From Torymus aiolomorphi (taxonomy: Eukaryota; Arthropoda; Insecta; Hymenoptera; Torymidae): a DNA stretch of 64,000 bases. This document shows positions 10,436 through 22,080 of this stretch, in pieces. Position 1 is the stretch's first letter. Each line of letters opens with the position of its first letter. Under the pieces are notes generated by a model. It saw nothing but the letters and a program-made list of their open reading frames with translations. It ran no database searches and was not told where the DNA came from. Where the stretch lies: the NCBI GenBank assembly GCA_036365515.1, contig CM070873.1:221521376-221585375 (forward strand). Direction: 5' to 3'. Both the position numbers and the translations under genes were made by a program.

Positions 10436-13428
10436 ATTTTCTTTTCTCTGTGCACCTGCGCAGAGACATATTGCCAACATTTTTAAAGTTAAAACGCAAA
10501 ATTTACAAAAACAAATATCACAATAAAAAAGCTAAGAAAAGGTACGTCTAAAACGCTGAATGTACATTTTTTAATAGTACATTTTAGTATCGCAGACACG
10601 AGTTATAACGAGCATGATTTGGCGCTCGGGGGGGGGGGGGGGTGACGCGAACGACTCCATAATAGGTATCATTTTACTGATGCCAAGGCCATTTGTAACT
10701 TTACGCATTTTTATGAAAAAATCAAGAAAACAATATGTTACAACAAAAGTGAGGAAAGAGATGTTCTTAAGAATTGAAATCTCGGATTCCCTTGACCATT
10801 TTATAAAAAATGGAAAGTTCTTTGAACAATTTGAAAATATTTTATGGATAAAATAGATGTATTTTCTAGGGGGTTAAGAATTACAATGGTCAGAAATTCC
10901 GATAGCGAAAATCCCGATAGGTAATTTAACCGATAGCTAAATCATCGGAATAAGGTTCTAATCTAATAGGAAAAATTCCTACGAGAAAGTTATAAATGGT
11001 CAATAGTTCCGAAAATAATTTTGACAGTGGTCAAAAGTTTCGTAAATAATTTTGACAATGGTTCATGGTAACGAAAATGAAATATCCGAAAGTTCAAATT
11101 GTCGAAATAAAAACTATCAACGGTTATATCACAGATAGGTACACATTCCGAAAATCGGTGGTTAAACAGGCCGAAATTTCGAAAACTAATAAAACACTTC
11201 TTAAAACGTATATAAAGATAAACGTTTGCGCTAGATGCGTTAGTACAATTGATTAATCAAAATATAAGTTGATTAAGTCAATAATCTGATTACCAATAAG
11301 CTATAAAAACATATACATAAAACATTGGTGAGTCAAATAAATAAAATTACGCAACTAAAAAACAAATTACGCATTGGGTTGTATTCGATACTATAAGCGA
11401 TATTGAACACATTTAGTATCTACACAAAGCCCCTATACAGAACTTTTATAGCACGGCTAAGTTCTACACAAATAATATTAAGAAAAATGTACACATATAT
11501 AGTCTACACTGAGATAGATTACACGATTAAAATGTACATCATGTGTAGATTATATTAATGTAGATTATAACTGTGCACAATTTATCTCGATAAATAGTTT
11601 GTGGGCCGAAATTCTCTGCATAGACTTTATTTGTGTAGCATTTTACAAAATACTTGTGTACGATATCGCCGAAACTCGTCGATTAAATTCACATACTTAA
11701 TTATAGTTAGTTTTTAATCAATACCGCGATTTTGCAGAAAAAGTATCAAATTTGAAAATTGAGCAAATCGCGATTTTTAAAGAACAGGCATGTAAAGAAT
11801 TGAAATGCGTATTTTTATATGAAGAAATTAAATTTCCATCTTTATTAGTTTTATTAAAAATCCCAATAAACTATTTTTTTTTGGATAAAAAAAGTTTAAT
11901 GTAATTTTCTGTTCAACTCGCCAGAACTTCGTTCTAATCAAATATTTCCTTCAAAACATTTTATACAATAAATTTTGTAGTATTAGGAATATTATAAACC
12001 ATAGTGCAATAATAAAGATTGTTATTGAACCAAATAGAAAATTTTATCACATTTTTTTTTTCTATTTTAAACCTGCATTTTCAAATGCAAAAATTGTGTA
12101 ACGAATTTCCTAATTTTTCTCTATGTATTGTTGCTAAATAGAATTTTTCGTGATTGTTACGATAAATAATATTGAAGGCCACGCGCTACGCTATACGTGT
12201 TACGACGGTCGCACGACAAGAAAATTTCAGTAGTCTATGTATTGTTGTTAAAAATTTGTACCATTTTTCGTGATCGTGTCATACGTACGTCGTAATACGT
12301 GTACCGTGGCGCGCGGCCTTCAACAGCATATGTCTTTTATTCATCTCATTATCGTCTTTTTCGCTCTAAAAGAAAAACCGCTGCCAATTCATTGGCCCCG
12401 TGGCTTCCTCAAACTTAATTTGCTGATTCCTTTAATTATTAATAACAAAATTTATAATTTTTTCAACAATTTATGATATAATTCTAATTAAATTAATTTA
12501 TGAATATTAAAAAGTATTAATTTTTTAAATTATGTATAAAATATGAATAATAATAGGTATGATTTATTTTTTAAATTACGTGTGAAAAACAAATAAAATT
12601 CCTAATAACGTTTACTTCAAATTATATTTTCTTTGTGAAATTTCACACATACCTATATTGCCTATACCAGCCACAAAATTGTCTATAAATTTCATGTTTA
12701 TACATAAAGCCGTTCCCGAAAAATTATTATTTGAAAAGAGGACTAAAACAGTTTTAGCCTCAAATATCTCCGAAATGCATAAATCAATTCTTTTACCATA
12801 AGAACTCGTATAATAAATAATATACAAACTCTACATCTCTACAAAATTTCAAAGGAATTAAAACAGTTTTCCTCTAGTTCGTCGTGCGGCACGAAGAAAA
12901 GCCAACTTGGAAGTTACAGGCGAAGAAAAGCCAAAAATGCGTCTAAGGCGAAGAAAAGCCAGCTTGCATCCTCCCGGACGAAGAAAAGCTAAGAATTGAA
13001 ATCTCGGATTCCCTTGGCCATTTTATAAAAATGGAAAATCCAAAAAGGTTCTTTTGAACAATTTGAAAATATTTTATGGGTAAAATAGATATATTTTCTG
13101 GGGGGGGGGGTTAAGAATTACAATGGTCAGAAATTCCGATAGCGAAAATCCCGATAGGTAATTTAACCGATAGCTAAATCATCGGAATAAGGTTCTAATC
13201 TAATAGGAAAAATTCCTACGAGAAAGTTTTGAATGGTCAATAGATCCGAAAATAATTTTGACAGTGGTCAAAAGTTTCGTAAATAATTTTGACAATGGGT
13301 CATAGTAACAAAAAAGAAATATCCGAAAGGTCGAATAGTCGAAATAAAATCAATGATAAGAAACGATGGTGAGGATCAACCCAGGTACACAAAAAAACAC
13401 TTTAACTTTCCATTTTCAAAACCACAAC

Positions 13429-13459
13429 GTTTCGCTAGTTAGTTTTCTAGCCTCATCAG
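13429..13459 (-). ncRNA. Hammerhead-ribozyme-like core (right arm mirror copy)
   Basis: This is the reverse complement of the motif at 4981-5011, with both conserved boxes and the stem intact. Confidence 0.5.
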
Positions 13460-13741
13460 GTAATCATTTATTTAACTATAAAAACAAAGACACAATAGAA
13501 TCTTAAACATGGTTATTTTGGTTGTAATCACAAAGAGAGAATACTAAAAAATACATACAATATAGTTATTATCATCGTAGGTATTTTTAAGAGCCAGAAC
13601 CTCTACGTCCTATTACACAAGATAAATCGTCAACCGACAAACTCACGTTTCACAAAGTAGTATATATAAATAAATCGCTCTCGCATTTTCATCCGTAATC
13701 AAAACAATCAATACATAAATACAAATCAACAAACATTATAA

Positions 13742-13972
13742 TTATATAAAACGATGAGAATTCAAATCAAATTTATTAAAAATTCTGTTGTACTGACTAT
13801 TTAAAAATTGTGTGTCTTCCTGTCTGTTGATTGTGTTATCAATAAAATTGATGTGCAGCATTTCAGAAATACGACGTTTTTCTCTGTTAATTTCCCTATC
13901 TAATATTAATGTGTTAGCCCAATCAAAATTGTGTGTAGGATTATCTTTGATATGTTGTGGAACAGGAAGCAA
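13742..13972 (-). pseudogene. Penelope-like retroelement ORF remnant (right arm mirror copy)
   Basis: This encodes the same C-terminal remnant as 4468-4698, on the opposite strand because the arms are inverted copies. On this side the frame also runs through the CA repeat as Thr-His codons, extending the open frame to 14071, which is low-complexity translation and not real protein. Confidence 0.65.
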
Positions 13973-13976
13973 TTTG

Positions 13977-13979
13977 TGC

Positions 13980-14010
<31 letters not shown>

Positions 14011-14033
14011 TGTGAGTGTGTGTGTGTGTGTGT
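13977..14033 (+). repeat. TG microsatellite (right arm)
   Basis: Imperfect (TG)n, the mirror of the CA run at 4395-4461, and directly upstream of the Penelope remnant in its own orientation. Confidence 0.9.
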
Positions 14034-14604
14034 ACAGGCGAGAACTTTTGAACCGATCGACCGATTTGCATCGGAAAAGGCTTATTCTCTTCGTTTCGGA
14101 AGAGAATAGAGAGAGCATTACCCTACTTTTTGATTTTACCGATTTTTTTTTTTATAACCAAAAAACAATTTCGAATTTTTCGTTTTTTTGATTTTTTAAT
14201 TTGTTTCAGCCAGTATTACTTAATAAACTAAATTTTTATTAAAAGGTCTTTAAATTACCTACAATTTCTTTTTTTATTTAAATTATTTCTAGCCTGTCAT
14301 TTGTTATTAATGAAAATATGGTTTATATTTCTTGAATTAATATCTCAAAAAATTTTTCCACTCAAAATTTTTACCACTTATTCCACTTATCGAGTACAAC
14401 ATTGTGTTAAAATTTCAAGAGGTTGTGTTGGTTAAAATTCTTTAACTCATTCCAAATTAGCCCCAAAACACACTTATAAAGTTTTAGAGCAAAATATGCA
14501 ATAGTTCTATTTAATTTGTACATCATATATAAATAAAATAATTATTGTGTACTACGGCATATCCTCGAGAAAATAATTTGAGATTGAGTCCCGCGGCAAC
14601 GTGA

Positions 14605-15486
14605 TAAGATTATGAAAATAAACAAATTATTAAAATAATACAGATCTTTGTTATTTCTTAAAGAACTAATTATTTTGAAATATTTTCCACTTATTACACT
14701 TATTACACTTATTAAAAACTATATTTGGTTAAAATTTCAATACATTTTCTTCATTTGTTTTTGAGAAAAATTATTTTATAAAAGTATAAAAAAAGGAATT
14801 GATAAATTAGTTTGAGAAAGCTAAGTGCTAATGAATTGGCAGCGGTTTTTTTATTTAAATTATCTCTAGCCTGTCATTTGTTATTAATGAAAATATGGTT
14901 TATATTTCTTGAATTAATATCTCAAAAAAATTTTCCACTCAAAATTTTTACCACTTATTACACTTATCGAGTACAACATTGTGTTAAAATTTCAAGAGGT
15001 TATGTTGATTTGTTTACGAGAAAAAAATTATTTTTGAAAACAAGTGCGTTTTCTTTCGTTAACGATATCAGGAGTAAAAGTCAATGAATCGTTTTGAAAT
15101 TTGGCAAAGAATTAGCTTTTTTATATCTAAGGATTCAGTTCTTTGCCGAAAAAAATCTGACCGTTGTGATCAAAGATATTTGAGGTTAAAATTTTTTTAT
15201 AAATTTCTTATATTTGCATTTTTAAAAAGAATATTCGATTGATGGACTCAAAATTTTTACCACTTATTACACTTATCGAGTACAACATTGTGTTAAAATT
15301 TCAAGAGTTAATGTTGGTCAAAATTCTTTAACTTATTCCAAATTAGCCCCAAAACACACATATAAAGTTTTAGAGCAAAATATGCAATAGTTCTATTTAA
15401 TTTGTACATCATATATAAATAAAATAATTATTGTTTACTGGCATATCCCCGAGAAAGTAATTTCAGATTGAGTCCCGCGGCAACGT
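14605..15486. repeat. Extra block of about 0.88 kb in the right arm only
   Basis: The right arm has two partial copies of the segment containing 'acttatcgagtacaacattg', 'gccccaaaacacac' and 'gagtcccgcggcaacgtg' (14370-14600 and 15245-15490), whereas the left arm has one (about 3830-4040). This is a local duplication with intervening divergent sequence, and it explains the arm-length difference. Confidence 0.65.
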
Positions 15487-16412
15487 GTACTAGGGCAACG
15501 ATAATAATTGACTTTCAAAATATGAATTTCGTAAAAATTTCATAAAAATATTTCATAAAAATATCGATTCTTAAATATGAAAAAAACTACCTCTCTGTTA
15601 AATTTCAAAACGATTCGTTATCTTTTGTTAAGAAGTATAACTTAGTTATTATATTTGTATGATTGTTACAATAATGGATTAACTTTAAACCACTAAGTCG
15701 AGCAGGATAGTAATTAAATACCTGTTTCAAAACAAATATTTATTAGATATTGCCAATACATACTTTTCTTTCGCAAACTAATGTATTTCTTTAAAATTTT
15801 TTATAACAATAATTAATTGTTTGTATAGGATACATAAATAAAAAAACAAAAAAGATATTTTTATATTCGGCGAATTTCAAGATGTATACTTAAATTTCAA
15901 TAACGCATATTTTTTCTTTTCAGTTCACTGACATACCGACTGAATTATTGTTAATATTCAGCGTATTTTTACGAGATTTTACAGTGTTTTTTCGAGTATG
16001 AGATACTTATATTTTATATTATAAGATTTTGGTATTTTCGCCTGTATGGGAATTGAATTTCGGCATTATACCTATTATGGAAACTAAGTTTCGGCATTTT
16101 CCCCATGGATGTTATCATCGTCGGTATTTTTCATTTCGATAATTTTCATTTCTGAAATTTCACTTTCGATATTTTGGGTATTCGTTAAAAACATTTTCGG
16201 CATATTCCCTTTCTATAATTATACTTTCGTCGTTTTCCCCGCTCGGTGAAAATTTTTTCTGAAGATTTAATTGTCGGTAATATTGCTTATTGAGATTTTC
16301 CTTCATCGGCTGAACTTACTATCTCAAAATATACCTGACGCTAAAATCACCTATCGGGATTTTCCCTGTCTGTGATTTTCCCTATCGGGATATCTACCCA
16401 CCCCCGTACATT

Positions 16413-18108
16413 GCTCGAGAGCAAGGATTGTCGCGAATTAACGTGCCGTACGGCGATTATATTGTGCTCGCGCGTCGGCCCTGATTTACTGACGACGTGC
16501 CGGTAGAACGATCGGGAGCCGGTCGGGGCGGGCTTTAGCTGAACTTGAAATCCGCTCCTCTAGCTCTGCAGAAAAGGCTAATTGGGTTGGTGCGTTTTAA
16601 TTAAGCGAAAGCATTTTAACGCCGAACGTGAGGTAAAAAAAATAAGGATGAAAATTCAAAAAAATAATCAAAAGATCGTAAGTCAGAATTATATTTTCAA
16701 ATCTTATGGTTGCATCGAAATGAAAAAATTTATTTTCAGTCAAAATATATTTTTGTGCATTTGTTTGTATGAGCAAATATATATTTATAACGTGAAATAG
16801 TATAATGAATTTTGCGTCAGTGAAGGTCATTTTTTTTGTTCTTTATTTTGAACGCCTAGTAATTTTTATTATTTTTTTAATGAAATTCCGTAATTCCAAA
16901 AAATTTACTTTATTTTCGATAGGCAATTTCATATGTAGAAGGTATGATGTGACGATCGAGATCAGGTTGCACTAGCGATATGAGGACGACTGGAGTAAAG
17001 ACGGGCATATACTTTAGTAGAATATAGTATGGGAGAGTATTCGTCGTGAAAACGGAAAGTCCTAAGTTCGATCTTTGACTAAGACACGTAATATATTTTG
17101 GACTCTTCCTTCCTTTATTAATTATATACGATTCCTCACTAATTGTGACATTAACTATTCCTATATTAATTGTTTCCGTTTGTATTGTTGGCAAATACTT
17201 CATAAAGTTTAAACTTAATATTATATTTTTTGCTTCCTTTTTATAAAAAGTAATCATTTAAAAATACAAAAAATTCATCTTGTTACGTATTGTTTAATAA
17301 TTTTTCAGATATTTTACTTGACTGTATTTTGTCGATACAAAAATGAAGCCAAGTTTTAATGAATTTATTATTTATAAAATATTATGTTAATAATTTATGT
17401 TTTTCTGATTCAATTTTTTATGTATATCGTAAAGATACATAGATTTGAAATTGACCTTATTCGATAAAATCTGCAAACATCAAAATTACCTGATTAAATA
17501 TAATTTTTTATAACATTCTATATAATTAAAAATTTAACTCTCAGAAGCTCTATCCTTATTCAACTTAGATTTGGTCTCGTGAAAACTTACTCCATGTTCC
17601 CGGTGCACAAGTAGAACAAAAGTCGAAAACTATATACACACAGTACCTAAAGTAGAAATTTTTTCGCCCCTGAAATAAACTCAGTACATGCTTAAGATGA
17701 ATTTCATTAGGAAAATTTTTCTGAATTTCCCGTATTTTTTTTTATTCCGCATCGTGAAAAACCCCCAATCGTTAAATGCTCGACTAAAACAAGAGAGCTG
17801 TTACATAAGAAAGCCTCGCACAATCGAATAAAGTAACGTTAAAAATCCCCAAATCGTAAAATCGCGAAACGGAGAGAGAGGACATGCGCTGGTGCATTAG
17901 ACGAAAGCTGCACCATTTGGAGAACTCGGCTGCTGCCGCCGCCGTCGTCGTCGCTGCTCGGCGATTGGCGAAGATACCGCATAGAGAAGAGAGCCGCGCG
18001 CGCGTACGGCTTGAGCAGCCGGCTGAATTTCGGTATTAGTAATAATATTTGCGGTTCCCTCTCTCAATCCCTCTCTCTACTTTCTTTCTCTCTTTCCCTT
18101 GTACATTG
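16413..18108 (+). repeat. Flanking direct duplication, copy 2
   Basis: This is the same unit as 1160-2900, beginning immediately after the right gtacatt of the foldback element and ending with the same gtacattg at 18101-18108. The sequence downstream (actctgcctctcttgc) is unique. Divergence from copy 1 appears to be around one percent plus indels, which implies a recent duplication or unmerged haplotypes. Confidence 0.88.
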
Positions 18109-19300
18109 ACTCTGCCTCTCTTGCTCTCTTGCGTGTACGTGTGTATATATATACGGAAAGAGAAACGAAGAGAGAGAGAGAGAGAAAGATAGTCCGGCGA
18201 ACTAGAAGTGAGAGGGAGAGAGGAGGAGAGACCGAGAGAGAGGGTTTGCTGTAAGCATATTGATCAGGAGACGGTAGTTGGCCGCATGCCACGTGGTGAT
18301 GCTGCGAGAGAGAGAGGCGCCGGCCTCTCTTCGTATTATGAGCCAAGGCTTCCATCTTCGTTTTCTCCCTTAGCTCTCCCTGTCTCCCTCTCTCTCTCTA
18401 CCACTCTGAAGGATCCTCAAACGCGACGATTCCGAAAAACCCTCCTTTTCCCAGTCCCAGCGCGCGCCCTCTCCTAGTCCTTTCGACCACTTTATTTTTT
18501 CCCGTCCGCGAGAGCGAGTAATGGGTTTCCGTCTCATCGAGTGTATATGTACGCGGCTCCTTTGCTCCCTCTACGCTCCCGCACATAATCTCGGCTTTTT
18601 ACACGTTTTCGAAAAGCGACGGCGCCGCGCTACCACACTGCACGCGCGCGCGCAGTTGCAGCACGAGAAAGAAGGAGAAAGAACCAGGTGACCCTGGGCT
18701 CGCGCTTAAATTGAGACGTTAACTTAACAAGCCATCTCGCGTGCGCGTCGAAAGGGTGCCGTTCTCGGTCTCTCCTCTGTCTGCCCTCTCCGCCCCTTCC
18801 TCCTCCCCTCCTTCTCCTACCTCCTCTTCTTATATGCTTCGGAGGAGGCAATTCGATATTTCATTCGCTCTCTGCTCGTATACGCATACTATACGGGAGA
18901 ATTAATCCGCGCGCACAGCCGCTCGGCCCCACACGCATGTGTCGATCTCCTCCTTCCCCCCCTCTCTCTCTCTCTTTCGTATGTATAAGTCGGCTCCACG
19001 GGCTGCCCAGCCTTGGGGGATTAAAAAATGAAAAAGAGAGCGGGACTTCGAGAGAGCTGAGGGAAGGAAAGAATGAGATACGTCTACCATGTGCTAAACT
19101 ATGCGCGCGCGTGCGAGCGCCGGGAGAGAAAGAAAGGGAACCGCCTTCTTGGGTGGCTACCGGTTTTGCGATCGCACCCCCTGCCGCTTTCGCGAAGATT
19201 CGCGAAATCTTGGCTCACGTGGTGCGCGGTAGCGCGGCTCTACGGGCGGTATACTTTCCAGCTCTACCGCTTCATCGGTACATGGAGGAGGTAAAGTAGG
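18109..19300. other. CpG/CT-rich non-coding region
   Basis: GA and CT runs (18168-18186, 18380-18400, 18962-18980) sit in CpG-rich DNA. Open frames are Arg/Ser/Pro low complexity. It resembles an insect promoter or 5' UTR-type island, but no splice-supported exon was identified. Confidence 0.4.
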
Positions 19301-22080
19301 TCTCTTTTACGAATGCCTTCGTTACCACTCGTTGTTGCACGGGTGAATTCGTTGAATATCGGTCGATGCTAATATTGTTTATGTCGAATATTTATCACGT
19401 TGATAATAACTTGGAATGCTTTGCGGGATTTATGATCATTCTGTATTTAGCGTATAAACTACCTTCCTTATCGATAATCGACAACTGAGTATAGAAAATT
19501 TTGACCTCACTGTCAGCGGATAAGCAAGAAAACAGCGAAAGCCCAGCTACCTACCGGTATATAAAGCTCCTATTCGAATGTTCAGCAACCTCTCGCAGCG
19601 ACACGCATTGATTTCACTCCGCGTTCGCCAATATTCAATTATTAACGTCAATCAGCTTGAAATTCGCCGCGCAAAAAACGATGATAATCATCGGAGTACA
19701 AATAGCTTATACATAATAAACTCTGCAGACGCACGAAAAAAATTTCAGCTGCTCGTCCTGTATTAGCAATTCTCTAGAACTTTTAACTTTTACAGTACTG
19801 ACCATATCTTATGGTTTTCAGATATTTAGCTATCTAAGTCAAGCAAATATTTATAAAATCCACTTCCAGTAACATGTTCCACTGCATAGAACTCACTTTT
19901 AACCAAGGCCAAGCTCAATGGGCAATCGGAAAAGGCCTAAATTTAGAGGGTTTGCCTGCGTACCTTAGGAAATTTTCATCCTTATTACATCGTTAAAAAA
20001 AAACTCTTTTATAAATGCTTTACCAACTTTTTTAAGCTATTATCCCTTGTTGAGTATTCGAAAATATGTTGTGCGATTGAATGTATTGAATGTACCTGCC
20101 TTTAAAAAAAAAGTGCATAGCTCTGCGACGCTGTATTTTGGTAAAAATAAAAAATAAACTTTATTTGTCGATCAAAAAAAAAACTTTTGTTTTTTCAACT
20201 TTCTGGGACTTAAATTACTCGTCTTGAAAAGACGAACAAAATGTGGCTTTGATTATAAGTATGCCTCTTATGGAAAGTGAATTATGATCTACTAAAGCAC
20301 ACGGTATCGATGCGCTCCTCACCTAAAAGATTATCATTTTTTGGTGGCACACATAAACAACGGTAAATAGGTCTAATTTGAGTATTGCTCTTTTTTTCTA
20401 CATACATTTTTTTTAACTAATTTACGGGGCGTCTAACGAAATTCGGATTTATTTAAAAAAAATCAAAAAAGAAAGTGATTGCAAGGCAGTTTTACATGCA
20501 TTCACTCACGCTTATTCGTACGTGCATAATCATACAATATTAAAAAACTATGTTTAAAAATGAGGAGCACACCCTTTTTATTGTTATTTGGGGTACCTAG
20601 AACAGAAAAAAATGAGTTTTGTGAATGTGCCTCAACATTAAATTTTGAAATTTCTATTTAGCTAAAAGTGAAAAGTTTCAGAGAAATACTCATATACGTA
20701 TTATACTCGCGTACGCGTGAGGCAAGTAAATCGATGCGGCATCGCTTGGGCGCGCGTCTGAGTACGTAAATTAGATTGATCTGCCATTATATCTTGTCTG
20801 GCTACCGTCTCGACCGTTGATTAGTGCTATGCCTTCTTGGAATTCGGCCTGCCGCGGCATAGCCTTCTTTTGACCGGGCCATGCTCGCGATCCGCCCGAC
20901 ATTATATTCGCCGATTTTCCACGCCAATACACGTCGTTCCGCGACATTCGACGAAAACGAGTCTTTTCTTTCCGAATCAATTATTATCTGCAGCGCATAA
21001 TATTCGAGCGTATTTGCGTACTTCCCCGTGATAAGGAGGCGCGTGTGTACGCATGATCGGCGGCACCGCGCCGATGCAATTTATATGCGCAGCTTTCGTA
21101 TTGCGACGGATCGGCAACACAGTCAACCTCTTCTTGGAGTCGAGAAAAATAGCTCGTTTGTACACAAACGCACTTGTGCCGCGAGATGTCGTATGTATTT
21201 TTAGTGATCGCGCGCGCGAGCGTCGGATGAGCTTATAACTTAATGATCGCGCAATAAATCGCAATGTGTTTATCGAATGTTATTAAAAGCTTTTTATATA
21301 TGTCGTCGCCAATTTCCGTGATATTTTTCTATTAGGAAAAATAATGTTCCATAGGGAGTGCAGTTATTGAATGATATGAAAACTATGCGCGCTTCGGTTC
21401 GCAACATTAATTATATGATTCGATGAAATTACTTTTTATTGATATGTTTATTTTAAGGAGTATAGAAGAACGTTCAGTTTATTTTGAAATTTATCTCTTC
21501 TTCAATACGTCATATCGTAATTATAAAAATTACAATTATTTTCATTGATAATAATTGCTGGAGGATAAGATTCAATGTAAGAAATACTACTATTAATGAG
21601 ACAAATCACTATTTCTTCTTAAAAACAAACTGAAAATTTTGTTAATATGTATTCTTTTAGCACACTTTTTCGTAAAATCTATGACGCCACCGAGTTTCTT
21701 AGACCTTTGCCATCGATAATGGGTGAAACCAGTGTTTTTCGACTAAAGGAAAATTTTTAATTAACTCAATCGTATTTATTCTAATAGTTTCTGCTTCAAT
21801 AGATTTTTACTGATAACTCCTACCAGAATTTTAAAGAAATTAATTTTCTTGAAAATATTTTGTATTAGTCCAGTCACTTTGCTACAGTAAAAATTATATT
21901 CACATTTATAACATAAAAATATACACTTTAGTACAGATTCACGAATTAACAATTAAAATAAAAATGTGTTGAGTAGATATCTGTGACCTTGAAGTTTATG
22001 AACTGGCATTACTGATGACTTATACTCTGGAAATATAAATAATTATTTTAATATATGTTATTCTATAGATCACATAAAAT
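19301..22080. other. AT-rich non-coding stretch
   Basis: Mostly unique AT-rich DNA with a somewhat CpG-richer patch (20700-21240). No domain-bearing ORF, tRNA or clear repeat was found. Confidence 0.4.

Larger units (their letters stand above)
2901..16405. mobile_element. Giant 13.5-kb foldback element (long terminal inverted repeats)
   Basis: The left end starts GGGGGTGGGTAGATATCCCG and the right end is its reverse complement. The inverted match continues inward essentially to the centre: the left arm (2901 to about 9170) and right arm (about 9310-16405) mirror each other at roughly 97-99% by eye. Both ends are bordered by the 7-bp sequence gtacatt (2894-2900 and 16406-16412), which looks like a target-site duplication of 7-8 bp. 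No transposase ORF is visible in either arm, so it is probably non-autonomous. The right arm is longer by an extra block of about 0.88 kb (14605-15486). Small identical ORFs occur in both arms (for example 5616-5831 with 12612-12827, and 7186-7377 with 11065-11256); they have no recognisable domain. Superfamily is undetermined: the target duplication size and long arms resemble Foldback/hAT/Mutator-like non-autonomous elements. An assembly-made palindrome is argued against by divergence between the arms. Confidence 0.85.
9310..16405 (-). repeat. Right arm of the giant inverted repeat
   Basis: This is the reverse complement of the left arm, with scattered substitutions, small indels, different lengths of the homopolymer and CA/TG runs, and one extra block at about 14605-15486. 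The central spacer (9171-9309) carries an imperfect dyad of its own (cgcgcgccgccgta versus a gcgtggcgcgtgg segment), so the palindrome has almost no unique loop. Confidence 0.83.

Noticed and set aside
12270..12476. 68-codon frame in the right arm
   Set aside because: AT-rich frame without a counterpart of the same extent in the mirror copy; not conserved between arms.
2901..16405. Maverick/Polinton or viral integration as explanation for the long inverted repeats
   Set aside because: Those encode polymerase, integrase and capsid genes and have much shorter inverted repeats; none of these genes is present.
1160..18108. LTR retrotransposon with 1.7-kb LTRs (the direct repeats)
   Set aside because: No TG...CA ends, primer-binding site, polypurine tract or gag-pol; the interior is a palindrome with its own target duplication.
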